A DNA stretch of 64,000 bases, taken from assembly GCF_000169335.1 (NCBI RefSeq), contig NZ_AAXW01000024.1, positions 11,389-75,388 of the forward strand, given 5' to 3'. Below are positions 51,154 through 59,988 of this stretch, one piece after another. Origin of the DNA: Crocosphaera chwakensis CCY0110. GTDB lineage: Bacteria > Cyanobacteriota > Cyanobacteriia > Cyanobacteriales > Microcystaceae. The notes beneath the pieces were generated by a model that saw only the letters and a list, made by a program, of their open reading frames with translations, did not search any database and had not been told where the DNA came from. Position 1 is the stretch's first letter, and each line of letters begins with the position of its first letter. A program made the position numbers and the translations under genes.

Positions 51154-54100
51154 ATGTGGAAATCTTCTAACGTTGAGTCCCCAGACCAAAACCTTGAACA
51201 GTTAAATGAAGCCCTGATACAAGCGACATTGAGGGAAAAAGCAACGCGATCGCCTCAACTGCTGGCCATCCGACCCCTAGATAGTTTGCTTCTAGCTATC
51301 GAAGCCATAGGAGAAAACCTCGAAAAACTACCCCAAACTATTCTACCCACTGTACAAGGGAGTTTGCGAGCAACCATGCAAGGGGCCAGGGAAAAAAATT
51401 GTTGTTTCGGTCATCAAGATAAAGTGTCTACAGTGGCAGTCAGTCCCGACGGAAGTATTATTGTTAGTGGGAGTTGGGATGGAACCATTCGCCTCTGGAA
51501 CCCTCAAGGACAATTACTGAGAGATCCTTTATTAGGCCACGGGGAAAAAGTTACCGCCTTGGCCTTTAGTGCTGATGGTCGATATTTAATCAGTGGCAGT
51601 AGCGATCGCACCTTCATCATCTGGAACCGACAAGGAGAAGCGGTTACCAATCGAATTGAAGGCCACAACGCAGGAATTACAGCATTAGCTTGTAGTCCAA
51701 AAGGAGATTACTTTATCACAGGTAGCAGCGATCGCAGCTTGAAACTGTGGGATTTTGATGGGGAACCCCTAAAACCGCCTTTTCAGGGACATGATGGAGA
51801 AATTACTAGCATTGCCATTAGTCCCGATGGTCAAATCATTGTCAGTAGTAGTTGGGATAAAACTTTACGTTTGTGGAATTTAGAAGGAAAAGAAATCATT
51901 GATCCCATTACCGTTCATCAACAACGGATTGAATCCGTTGCGTTTAGTCCCGATGGTCAATATTTTATCAGTGGCAGTTGGGACAAAACCATTCGTCTTT
52001 GGAATCTAGAAGGAACAGAAATTTGTCCCCCCATCAAAGGCCACGAAGATTATATTTTATGTGTAGCCATTAGTCCCGATGGTGAAATGATTGCCAGTGG
52101 TAGCAGCGATCGCACCATTCGCATTCATAACCGTTACGGACAAATGATTTATGACCCTTTCTTAGGCCATCAAGGTTCGGTTCGAGACATCGCTTTTACC
52201 CCCGATGGAAAAACCTTAATTAGTGGCAGTAGTGACCACGAGGTACGCTTTTGGGATATTGAAGGTCAACGGTTGTTTAAAGCGACTCAAAGCCAATATT
52301 GTGCGGTTTGGTCTGTAGGAATAAGTCCTGATGGTGAACGGTTGATCAGTAATTGGGGTAATGGATCAATTCGTTTCTGGAATTTAGTGGGAAAATCTAT
52401 CAGCAACCCCATTCAAGCCCATAATGGAGATGTCACTTGCATGGCTTATAGTCCCCAAGGAGACAAGTTTGTTACCGGTAGTTGGGATGAAACCATTCGT
52501 ATTTGGACGGCTGCCGGAAAGCCTCTAACTGAGTTAATTAAAGCCCATGATGGGGATGTAACTTGTTTAGCCTATCATCCCCAAGGGAATTATATTGTTA
52601 CTGGGGGACGTGATGGCAGGGTAAAACTGTGGACTTCTCAGGGTAAATTATGTCAGCAAGGACAGATGGAAGATGAAGTAACTTCAGTCCTTTTTAGTCC
52701 TGATGGTCACAAGGTAATGGCCAGCGATGCTAAGGGTCAAATTTGGCAATGGCAAGGGGAAACGCAATGGTTAGGAACGGTGATATTTAAGAGAAATCAA
52801 GAGAAAATCACGGATCTGGCTATTAGTCCCCAGGGCAATATCTTAGTTAGTGGCTATGAAGGGGGAAATCTCTGTTTTTGGGATTTGGAGAATATCGCTC
52901 AACCGCCGATTATTTGCTCTCATGATGCTTCGATCACTAAAATTGCCTTTAGTCCGAATGGTAAAGTGTTGGTCAGTGGTGGATCGGATGGTAATTTACG
53001 CTTATGGACTGTTCGAGGGGAATCTTTAAGTTATCCTCAACCCAACAAAAATAGTGAGGTGACTTATGTTAAATTTAGTCCCGATGGTCAACAGTTAATT
53101 AGTGGTTATTTAGATGGGACAATTAAAATTGAAATCGGTGGAATTTGGCAAACTTGGTTAAACCTTTGCGCTCAAAGATTACAATATCATTCCCGTTTAC
53201 AACATCCTAAAACAGAAGAAGAAAAACAAGTTTCTTTGATTTGTCAACAATATTTATCAGGAACGTTTAAACCGTCTCAGAAAGTAAAAAAACAGACCTA
53301 TTCACCGCAACCTTCTTCTCCTTTTGGTCTAAAAATAGCTTATCTAGTTGTTGGATTTATGATCGCTTTTTTAACGTTAGGATCTGTCGGCATTGCCTTA
53401 CAATCTCCTTATATTTCTGGTATATGTAAATTGTTAGATAATTGTGCTAGGGATCGAGAGTTTGAAGGGTTTTATACCCAAGCTGTAACAGAAGGAGAAG
53501 CAGTTATATTAAAAATAGATAATGCAGAAACGTTTGAGGAATTACAACAGTACCGCGATCGCTTAGTGGCTGTGATGGGTCAATTAAAAAATTTACCTAA
53601 GGATGTTTCTATTTATCCTCAATCTCAACAAGTATTAAATCGCTTTGAAAAAAACTTAACGCAAGTTGATGTTATTTTATCCCAAGAAGAAGAGGCTAAA
53701 CAACAATTAACTGAAGCCTCTCAATTAGCTATACAAGCCACTCAAATTTTACAAACGGCTAATACCCTCGAAGATTATCAACAAGCTAAACAACAATGGG
53801 AACAGGTACAACAACAATTAGATAATATTTCGTCTGATAAATTCTTTAGCTCTCAAGTACAAAACGAAAAAGAATCAACAGAAACAACCATTAATATCAT
53901 TGATAATAAAATCGAAGAAATCAATCAGAAAGTTATTAAAAAACAACAATATAGAGAACAGTTTGAGACGATTAATAACCTAATTAAACAAGCCATGATC
54001 CAAACAGAATCAGCGACAACTATTCAAGACTACAATCTTGCTAAAAACCAGTGGAATACTATAAAAAATAATCTAATAGCCATTAATACTAATGGTGACA

Positions 54101-54336
54101 GAACGTTACAGGTTCAAATTAATGAGCAACTGTTAACAATTAATGAAACGATTGAAAATATTACAGCTAATATTCAACAACTTAAAAATCGTCAACAAGC
54201 AGAGAATAAAGTGGATAACGCTTCTGTTTCTCAAACTTCTCAAACTTCTCAAACTTCTCAAAAGGCGAATAAAAATAATCAAAAAGTACCCCAATCTAAA
54301 CCTGAAAATCCCTCCGATAAACCGCCATTATGGTAG
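51154..54336 (+). CDS. WD40 double-propeller membrane protein with coiled-coil tail
   Basis: A 1060-residue protein. After an N-terminal helical part (about 15-80) come about 14 WD40 repeats (about 85-660), enough for two seven-bladed propellers. Typical units read AISPDG...SGSWDKTIRLWNLEG. One transmembrane helix follows (about 728-750, YLVVGFMIAFLTLGSVGIAL), then two glutamine-rich coiled-coil repeats (about 775-1020) and a low-complexity SQTSQTSQTSQK tail. No kinase, caspase or NB-ARC domain is attached, unlike many cyanobacterial WD40 proteins. It is probably a membrane-anchored scaffold; partners are unknown. Possible operon with the trypsin-GUN4 gene (67-base gap). Confidence 0.88.
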   Translation: MWKSSNVESPDQNLEQLNEALIQATLREKATRSPQLLAIRPLDSLLLAIEAIGENLEKLPQTILPTVQGSLRATMQGAREKNCCFGHQDKVSTVAVSPDGSIIVSGSWDGTIRLWNPQGQLLRDPLLGHGEKVTALAFSADGRYLISGSSDRTFIIWNRQGEAVTNRIEGHNAGITALACSPKGDYFITGSSDRSLKLWDFDGEPLKPPFQGHDGEITSIAISPDGQIIVSSSWDKTLRLWNLEGKEIIDPITVHQQRIESVAFSPDGQYFISGSWDKTIRLWNLEGTEICPPIKGHEDYILCVAISPDGEMIASGSSDRTIRIHNRYGQMIYDPFLGHQGSVRDIAFTPDGKTLISGSSDHEVRFWDIEGQRLFKATQSQYCAVWSVGISPDGERLISNWGNGSIRFWNLVGKSISNPIQAHNGDVTCMAYSPQGDKFVTGSWDETIRIWTAAGKPLTELIKAHDGDVTCLAYHPQGNYIVTGGRDGRVKLWTSQGKLCQQGQMEDEVTSVLFSPDGHKVMASDAKGQIWQWQGETQWLGTVIFKRNQEKITDLAISPQGNILVSGYEGGNLCFWDLENIAQPPIICSHDASITKIAFSPNGKVLVSGGSDGNLRLWTVRGESLSYPQPNKNSEVTYVKFSPDGQQLISGYLDGTIKIEIGGIWQTWLNLCAQRLQYHSRLQHPKTEEEKQVSLICQQYLSGTFKPSQKVKKQTYSPQPSSPFGLKIAYLVVGFMIAFLTLGSVGIALQSPYISGICKLLDNCARDREFEGFYTQAVTEGEAVILKIDNAETFEELQQYRDRLVAVMGQLKNLPKDVSIYPQSQQVLNRFEKNLTQVDVILSQEEEAKQQLTEASQLAIQATQILQTANTLEDYQQAKQQWEQVQQQLDNISSDKFFSSQVQNEKESTETTINIIDNKIEEINQKVIKKQQYREQFETINNLIKQAMIQTESATTIQDYNLAKNQWNTIKNNLIAINTNGDRTLQVQINEQLLTINETIENITANIQQLKNRQQAENKVDNASVSQTSQTSQTSQKANKNNQKVPQSKPENPSDKPPLW

Positions 54337-54386
54337 TGTCAGTGAATGGTGAGCGGTTACTATTGGTCATCCTCTTTTCCATCAAT

Positions 54387-55898
54387 TTATCTGAAATATT
54401 CAACTAATCCTTTAGTTAACCCATCTAAAGTATATTCTTCGGCTTCTAAGTCAACTCTTTCTAATAAATCGTAACAGGTTTTTGAAGTTTGTGGACCTAT
54501 GGATGCCAGACAAACGTTATCTAAAAGAGATAAAATGTCTGATTTACTGTGAGTTTTTAATGCTTTTTGTACTAAACTATAAAAATTTTTAACCGTTTTA
54601 GAACTGGTAAAAGTAATAATATTAACTTGTTTTGTTTGTAAAGCTTCCCATGCTTGAGAATCAATAGTTTCGGGACATCCTGACTGATAAGCAGGGACTT
54701 CAACAATATTTGCTTCTTGTTTTTGTAACTCTTTAACTAATAGTTCTCTGCCACCTGTTTCTACACGGGGAAATAGTATTTTTTGATGACCTAAACTTTC
54801 AGGAAAATACTCAATTAATGAATCGGCAATAAAATTAGGAGGAATAAAATCAGGAGTGAGGTGATATTGCTTTAAACAAGAAGCTGTCTTTTTTCCTACC
54901 ACAGCAATTTTAATCTTACCTAAAACACGAATATCTTTACCTAATTCTTGTACCCGTTGAAAGAAAAACTTAACCCCATTTGCCGAGGTTAAAATTAACC
55001 AATCAAAAGAAGATAATCCTTCAATCGCTAAATCTAATTCTTCCCAAGAAGATGGAGGAGAAATTTCTAAGGTTGGCATTTCTAGAGTATTTGCACCCTG
55101 TTGTTGTAAGAGACGACTAAACTGACTTGATTGTTCTTTTGCACGGGTAATTAAGACAGTTTTGTGAGCTAAAGGAAGGCTGATAGATGAAGACATATAG
55201 CGTGAATTAACAACGTTTCCGATAATAATAATAGCGGGAGATAAAGATAGTCCTGATACTTGTTCCATTATAGTCTTTAATGTACTGATCCAAACTTTTT
55301 CTTGCTCACTTCCACTATTTTGAATAATGGCAATGGGTTCATCTGGCGATCGCCTGTTAATGAGCAAATTATCAACAATTTTATCAAGGTTTCTTGTACC
55401 CATTAAAATAACTAATGTATCAATTTTTGCTAAGGCTTCCCAATTCAATAAGGCGGGTTGATGTCCGGTTAAAACAGTAAAACATCGACCCATTTCTTTA
55501 TCTGTTAAAGGGATTCCTGCCAATAAAGGAGCAGCTAAAGCTGATGAAATACCAGGTACTAATTCATAGTCACAATTAGCCTCTTGCAACGCCTTAATTT
55601 CTTCATTAACTCGACCAAAGATTAAAGGATCGCCACTTTTTAATCTTACAATTTGTTTTCCTTGTAAACAGTAATTTATTAGTAAACGATTAATTTTAGT
55701 TTGTTTGGTACTGGGTTGACCTGCTCTTTTGCCAACATTAATTTTAAGACAAGTTCCAGGGACTAAATGGAGTAATTTTTTATCAATTAAAGAATCATAA
55801 ATTAATACTTCAGCTTCAGATATCAGATAATATGCTTTCAGAGTTAAATAATTTATATTTCCTATTCCTGAACCAACTAAATACACTTTGCCAATCAT
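54387..55898 (-). CDS. cobA-hemD: Fused uroporphyrinogen-III methyltransferase and synthase (CobA-HemD)
   Basis: A 503-residue fusion. Residues about 1-240 are a SUMT/CobA methyltransferase: VYLVGSGIGN at the N terminus, VLIYDSLI, then LKSGDPLIFGR and VPGISSALAAPLLAGIPLT, all AdoMet-binding hallmarks. Residues about 245-503 are a uroporphyrinogen-III synthase (HemD) of low similarity, starting KTVLITRAKEQSSQFSRLL and containing DWLILTSANGVKFFF and ITFTSSKTVKNF. The fusion would make uroporphyrinogen III from hydroxymethylbilane and methylate it toward siroheme or cobalamin. It lies 12 bases downstream of a Ser/Thr kinase gene. Confidence 0.92.
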   Translation of the reverse strand: MIGKVYLVGSGIGNINYLTLKAYYLISEAEVLIYDSLIDKKLLHLVPGTCLKINVGKRAGQPSTKQTKINRLLINYCLQGKQIVRLKSGDPLIFGRVNEEIKALQEANCDYELVPGISSALAAPLLAGIPLTDKEMGRCFTVLTGHQPALLNWEALAKIDTLVILMGTRNLDKIVDNLLINRRSPDEPIAIIQNSGSEQEKVWISTLKTIMEQVSGLSLSPAIIIIGNVVNSRYMSSSISLPLAHKTVLITRAKEQSSQFSRLLQQQGANTLEMPTLEISPPSSWEELDLAIEGLSSFDWLILTSANGVKFFFQRVQELGKDIRVLGKIKIAVVGKKTASCLKQYHLTPDFIPPNFIADSLIEYFPESLGHQKILFPRVETGGRELLVKELQKQEANIVEVPAYQSGCPETIDSQAWEALQTKQVNIITFTSSKTVKNFYSLVQKALKTHSKSDILSLLDNVCLASIGPQTSKTCYDLLERVDLEAEEYTLDGLTKGLVEYFR

Positions 55899-55910
55899 AC
55901 ATTTTTATCT

Positions 55911-57311
55911 TTATAAAACACTAGAGAGAAGTTGATAAATTAATTTAAACAAAGACGTAATTGCTATTAAACCGGCTGCTGCTACTAATCCTGATATTAA
56001 TAAAAAAGAAACTGACTCAAACCCTAAAGCACCAAAAATCAAACAGAAAATTAATAATAATGCTGTAATTATTCCGACAATAAACAAATCTTTTTTATCA
56101 AGAATCCGACGCGATTGAAGATAAATCAAGCCAGTAATAATTATACATCCGATAATAATTCCAGGAGCAGCTAGAAAGCTTTTTAACCCTAAAATAAGAA
56201 TTGCCCCTTCAAATCCTGTAAAGCCTGAATAGATCAATAAATCGACACTAGAAAAGCCCTTTTTTGGAGTCGGACTAATGGGAGCAGGGGAAGGAATGGG
56301 GGGATTAGCTGAAGCTTGAATTGATGTTTTTGTACTTGAAGAAGATCCTTGAGTTTGAGATGAATGTAATGCTTGTAAAACTTCAGATGCACTTTGATAA
56401 CGCTCACTTGGACTGGGTAATAATAATCGGTCTAAAATATTAGCTAAACCCTCACTTACCTGAGTAACATGAGCTTGCCAATTCCAGCGATTATTATAAG
56501 AATCGTATAACTCTTCTGGGGATTTTCCGGTTAATAAATTTAAACAAGTGGTAGCTAAAGCATATAAATCAGTTGCGGGATAAACTGCCGATCCCTGCAT
56601 TTGTTCAGGGGGAGCAAACCCCATTGAGTAAATTCCCGTTGAGCGTTTTTGAGGATTACCTGCAGTTGCCGTTACTTGTTTAACTGCACCAAAATCTAAC
56701 AAATATAAACGTCCTTGTTTATCTCGCATAATGTTAGACGGTTTAATATCACGATGAATACAATTATTATCATGAATAAACTGTAAGACCAAGAGGATTT
56801 CATGGAGAACTTCTATTACTTCATTTTCGAGAAAAATTCCTTTTCGTTTTAATTCGGTTTCTAAATCTTCTCCATCAATCAGTTCTTGAACTAAGTAAAA
56901 AAACTGTTCTTCTTCCTGGGTAATAGGATTAGAAATTACTAAAGGAAAAAAAGCATATAACTGAGGAATTTGAGGGTGTTTGCTGCCTAAATCTTCTAAA
57001 ATAACCGCTTCTCGTTCAAATAAGTCTTGAGCGATCGCTAACGATTGAGCATTTAAGTTTCCTTCTGGTTGAAACTGTTTAACCACACATAAACGCATGG
57101 TAGGGGTAAAACGATCTTGTGCTAAAAAAGCAGCACCAAATCCCCCTTTTCCTAACAACTTAGACGGTAAATAACGGCCTGTCAAAATTAGAGGCATTCC
57201 GCAACTGGTGCAGTATTTTTGTTGAACCGTTTTTAATTTTGAGGGATCATCAAGATCAGAAAAATTGTTTTGAGGATGAGAACATCCTGGACGAGTACAA
57301 AGAATTTCCAT
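55911..57311 (-). CDS. Membrane Ser/Thr protein kinase with N-terminal zinc ribbon
   Basis: A 466-residue kinase. The N terminus has a Cys-pair ribbon (ILCTRPGC and YCTSCGMPL). Then follows the catalytic domain (about 45-310): glycine loop LGKGGFGAAF, Lys in LCVVKQF, HRDIKPSN and LLDFGAVK. A Pro/Ser/Thr linker (about 315-350) leads to three or four hydrophobic segments up to the C terminus. This plan is common in cyanobacterial kinases. It is 12 bases upstream of cobA-hemD, giving a likely operon. The target is unknown. In Synechocystis a kinase (slr0152) ends the slr0144-0151 cluster; this gene is near that cluster but not in it. Confidence 0.88.
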   Translation of the reverse strand: MEILCTRPGCSHPQNNFSDLDDPSKLKTVQQKYCTSCGMPLILTGRYLPSKLLGKGGFGAAFLAQDRFTPTMRLCVVKQFQPEGNLNAQSLAIAQDLFEREAVILEDLGSKHPQIPQLYAFFPLVISNPITQEEEQFFYLVQELIDGEDLETELKRKGIFLENEVIEVLHEILLVLQFIHDNNCIHRDIKPSNIMRDKQGRLYLLDFGAVKQVTATAGNPQKRSTGIYSMGFAPPEQMQGSAVYPATDLYALATTCLNLLTGKSPEELYDSYNNRWNWQAHVTQVSEGLANILDRLLLPSPSERYQSASEVLQALHSSQTQGSSSSTKTSIQASANPPIPSPAPISPTPKKGFSSVDLLIYSGFTGFEGAILILGLKSFLAAPGIIIGCIIITGLIYLQSRRILDKKDLFIVGIITALLLIFCLIFGALGFESVSFLLISGLVAAAGLIAITSLFKLIYQLLSSVL

Positions 57312-57378
57312 ATTAAATGGATAGGGTAAGAATTTTCTGTGCTTTTATTGTAAGCAACGGATTAGATTTGGACAATTT

Positions 57379-57771
57379 TTAAACACTGCGACGATATTGC
57401 GCCCCAGACGTGCAAGTTTCTCGTATTTCTACCATACACAATCCTGGTAACTGGGCTGATTCTAATTTTTCAAAGATCCATTGTGCGATCGCCTCACTGG
57501 TAGGACTTTCTAACCCCGTGGTTTCATTAAGATAGTAATGATCTAAAAAATTTTCCACCAAAGGGTCAACATAATCACTAATTTCCCCAAAATCCATCAC
57601 CATTCCTTGTTGTGATCCTGTTTCTTGAAGGCGATCGCAACTGACGTAAACTCGTCCGACCCAACTATGACCATGAAGACGAGAACACTTACCCTGATGA
57701 TAGGGAAGTCGGTGGGCTGCTTCAAAACGAAACTCTTTATAAATAGTCCATTGATCGGTTGGGTTCATCAT
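57379..57771 (-). CDS. queD: 6-carboxy-tetrahydropterin synthase (QueD/PTPS family)
   Basis: A 130-residue enzyme of the PTPS/QueD family, which makes 6-carboxytetrahydropterin for queuosine and 7-deazaguanine. The metal-binding histidines and the catalytic Cys are in FEAAHRLPYHQGKCSRLHGHSW. The catalytic His/Asp region and final EIRETCTSGAQYR, with the substrate-binding Glu, are present. Length fits. It starts ATGATG; either codon could be used. The DUF1622 gene is 33 bases upstream on the same strand. Confidence 0.92.
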   Translation of the reverse strand: MMNPTDQWTIYKEFRFEAAHRLPYHQGKCSRLHGHSWVGRVYVSCDRLQETGSQQGMVMDFGEISDYVDPLVENFLDHYYLNETTGLESPTSEAIAQWIFEKLESAQLPGLCMVEIRETCTSGAQYRRSV

Positions 57772-57804
57772 TAAATCCCAGACAAGTTGGTATATTCTTT
57801 AATT

Positions 57805-58176
57805 TTATACATTTGAACTCCTTTGTCGCTCTTTTAACTCTTGTTCAACTTCTAATTCTTTTGTCAAAAAATAGTTCAAAAACGTCCGAATCACGGCAAT
57901 CGCACCCAATTTTCCTAACGCTTGAAACGAAGGCGCAACGGTGGTGCTTAACACATCTGAAGCCAGTTGAAATTCTAGGGCTAACGCTAACCAGGAACCA
58001 AAGCGCAGACGAACTTCTAAAAAAGGAAAAGAGCGAAAGCGAAAATTCTTAATCACGCAACGAATACTTGAAAATAACCCAAACACAACGCATAGCACTG
58101 ATATAGACTCTATGATCAAGCGAAACAGTGTCACCCAATTTTTTAAGACTTCTTCTATATGCTCGAATAATTCCAT
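57805..58176 (-). CDS. DUF1622 family membrane protein
   Basis: A 123-residue membrane protein with three hydrophobic helices (VTLFRLIIESISVLCVVFGLF, then FGSWLALALEFQLASDVL and LGAIAVIRTFLNYFL) and a basic, Glu/Lys-rich tail. This matches the DUF1622 family of small membrane proteins of unknown function. I prefer ATG 58176 preceded by AGGGG; an upstream TTG at 58191 would add five residues. It is divergent from the V4R operon. Confidence 0.85.
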   Translation of the reverse strand: MELFEHIEEVLKNWVTLFRLIIESISVLCVVFGLFSSIRCVIKNFRFRSFPFLEVRLRFGSWLALALEFQLASDVLSTTVAPSFQALGKLGAIAVIRTFLNYFLTKELEVEQELKERQRSSNV

Positions 58177-58377
58177 AATAACCCCTAACAATTGTGATCA
58201 AACAGTAATTTTGTTGATTTTCTATAAGTGATTTTAGTCTTTTTGCCTGTTAAGTCAGTATAACTACTAAAATTTGTCTTAAAAACCCCAGTAACTTCCC
58301 TATAACCACAGAGGAAAGCCCTATATTATCTTCCTACAATGAAATCACATTCGATAAAATATTGAGGTTTATATAAC

Positions 58378-58725
58378 ATGGTTTTCACCTCAAGTGATAG
58401 CAAACAAGAAACGAAACAGTTACTCACAAAATTTGAGCATCCTTTAAAAAAGAAATATCCTAAAAGACATCATCATTATGCTTTAGAAGATTTTTTTTCT
58501 TTTCAAACAGAAACCGGAACCATTGTTGATTGGAATGAATCTCGCAATATTCTCACCAGTGAAGATTTTATCTTAGGGTTAATTGAAGGACTAGAACATG
58601 AGATTGGTAGTGCTGCGGGAGTCGTTACCTATAATATTGGTAAAGAATGGGGTAAACGAGACGCAGCGTTTTTCAACAGTGGCTTTACTCTGAATATGGG
58701 TATGAAAAACCCCTCAATCAGATGA
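58378..58725 (+). CDS. V4R-domain protein, N-terminal part (slr0144-like, split by frameshift)
   Basis: A 115-residue frame covering the N-terminal half of an slr0144-type V4R protein (LGLIEGLEHEIGSAAGVVTYNIGKEWGKRD). Aligned with the full-length paralogue at 59989, the sequence continues without loss into the next frame at 58722, shifted by one base. The stop TGA (58723-58725) overlaps the ATG of the second half (ATGA). AAAAA and CCCC runs lie just before the break (58708-58716). It is probably a single-base deletion (real or a sequencing error), or the gene is truly split and coupled. A GAGG ribosome site precedes the start. In Synechocystis the slr0144-slr0151 cluster supports PSII assembly. 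Confidence 0.8.
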   Translation: MVFTSSDSKQETKQLLTKFEHPLKKKYPKRHHHYALEDFFSFQTETGTIVDWNESRNILTSEDFILGLIEGLEHEIGSAAGVVTYNIGKEWGKRDAAFFNSGFTLNMGMKNPSIR

Positions 58726-59102
58726 ATCTAAACTATGTTTTAGAAGCTTGGTGGTGGCCGTTTACCGCACAAGGTTGGGGTAACTGGGAAGTTGATATGA
58801 GTGAGCAGAAAAATGGCTTTATGTTTGTCAATATTTTTGATTCTGCTGTTGCTCGAACCCTAGGGGATGTAGGTAAACCCGTTTGTCATATTTATGCTGG
58901 TTTATTAGCCGGATTTTTTAGCAATTTAGTTAAAAAAGATTTGAATGCTATTGAAATTCAATGCTATGCAATGGGCGAAACTTATTGTAAGTTTTTAATC
59001 GGGAAGAAAGACCGTATTGATGCTGCAACTTTCTGGTTAAATGAAGGCGCATTAGCTAAAGATATTGAAAAGCGTTTACACCATGAGGAGTATCTTAAAT
59101 GA
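58722..59102 (+). CDS. V4R-domain protein, C-terminal part (slr0144-like)
   Basis: A 126-residue frame with the second half of the V4R (4-vinyl reductase) domain: AWWWPFTAQGWGNWEVD, VCHIYAGLLAGFFSNL and the Cys/Gly block IEIQCYAMGETYCKFLIG typical of V4R, which binds small hydrophobic or tetrapyrrole ligands. No own Shine-Dalgarno sequence is clear; translation would depend on coupling through the ATGA overlap. It also overlaps the next gene start by four bases. Together with 58378-58725 it makes a complete V4R protein if one base is restored. Confidence 0.8.
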   Translation: MNLNYVLEAWWWPFTAQGWGNWEVDMSEQKNGFMFVNIFDSAVARTLGDVGKPVCHIYAGLLAGFFSNLVKKDLNAIEIQCYAMGETYCKFLIGKKDRIDAATFWLNEGALAKDIEKRLHHEEYLK

Positions 59103-59479
59103 TGAGCCAAAAAACATGGTCAAGTATCAGTGTTTATGATTTTTTTCGTACCTGTAATTGGACAGGAGAAAAGATTGTTTTAACTACTTTTAATGCCACT
59201 GATCAAAGTAAAAATGATCAATCTTTATTGAGATTAAATTTACAAGAGTTTCTTTTACAATCTAATTGGGATGGAAAACAAGTAAAAGACTTTAGATCAC
59301 AATCTATTAAACAGTCTAATCAATCTTTATTGAGTTTATCTGTTAAAGATTTCTTTAAAGGAATAGTTTGGAAAAGTTCTCCTAATATTGTTCCAACTTC
59401 TAAGCCATCCTCTTCTAAAAATTCTATCGATTCATCCTCTACAGACCTAGATTTAGATAATTTATCGGATTTATTTTAG
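59099..59479 (+). CDS. slr0145-like hypothetical protein
   Basis: A 126-residue soluble protein with three related short units, each holding a hydrophobic-FF/FL and W pattern: SVYDFFRTCNWTGEK, NLQEFLLQSNWDGKQ and SVKDFFKGIVWKSS. A Ser-rich and then Asp-rich tail (SSSTDLDLDNLSDLF) follows. The internal repeat suggests a binding-peptide array. Its place in the cluster corresponds to slr0145. The start ATG overlaps the previous stop; GAGGAG lies about ten bases before it. Function unknown. Confidence 0.7.
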   Translation: MMSQKTWSSISVYDFFRTCNWTGEKIVLTTFNATDQSKNDQSLLRLNLQEFLLQSNWDGKQVKDFRSQSIKQSNQSLLSLSVKDFFKGIVWKSSPNIVPTSKPSSSKNSIDSSSTDLDLDNLSDLF

Positions 59480-59488
59480 AGTAACATC

Positions 59489-59983
59489 ATGCAAAAAGAC
59501 TTTGAAACCTTATTTTATGAAGCAGAGGATGACTATCTTTCCTCTTCAGATTTAGCAACTCTGAAAAATAGTGCAAATACGCTTAAAGATCGTCTAGAAA
59601 TTTATCGATACCTACGAGATCAAGAAATACCGATTTTTCAGCTTGTTGCTGATAATTTAGTAGAAACTTTTCCTGATGAGAATAATCAACGGTTAGAAAA
59701 AGGTTTAAAACACTGGATGGCAGTAATGCGTTACGCTGCGATGGCGATGTTATTAAATAATCCTGATTATTTCAGACATCGTATTTTAGAATGGCTTACG
59801 GATATTGTTCAAGCTCAAGATATGGTAACCATTGAGACTCATATTTTTGAGAACTTAAAACAAGGATTAGAAGAAAGGCTTGCCTCAGAGCAAATGCAAC
59901 TTTTAAATCCCTTTTTAGAGCAAGCTAAGATTACTCTATTAGAAACAAAATCTCAATCTGAAACTTTAATGGTAGGAGAATAA
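59489..59983 (+). CDS. Phycobiliprotein-like helical protein (slr0146-like)
   Basis: A 164-residue, fully helical protein. The central GLKHWMAVMRYAAMAMLLNNPDYFRHRILEWLTDIVQ resembles the globin-like core of phycobiliproteins (the Y-A-x-x-A-x-L-x-x-x-x region) but lacks a chromophore Cys in that stretch. A similar protein (61201-61674) is two genes downstream. The position matches slr0146 in the PSII-assembly cluster. I infer a structural or tetrapyrrole-related role; no enzyme motif is visible. Confidence 0.7.
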   Translation: MQKDFETLFYEAEDDYLSSSDLATLKNSANTLKDRLEIYRYLRDQEIPIFQLVADNLVETFPDENNQRLEKGLKHWMAVMRYAAMAMLLNNPDYFRHRILEWLTDIVQAQDMVTIETHIFENLKQGLEERLASEQMQLLNPFLEQAKITLLETKSQSETLMVGE

Positions 59984-59988
59984 ATAAT

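Noticed and set aside
54235..54264. Short tandem repeat encoding SQTSQTSQT; considered as a CRISPR-like or regulatory repeat
   Set aside because: It is in frame within the WD40 gene and codes for a simple low-complexity tail. No CRISPR array was seen in the window.
54143..54352. Plus-strand +1 frame at the end of the WD40 gene
   Set aside because: Leucine/lysine-rich shadow of the coiled-coil and SQT-repeat codons in the real frame.
57759..58052. Plus-strand frame opposite DUF1622
   Set aside because: Overlaps the DUF1622 gene, whose family and start site are clear; no ribosome site or domain.
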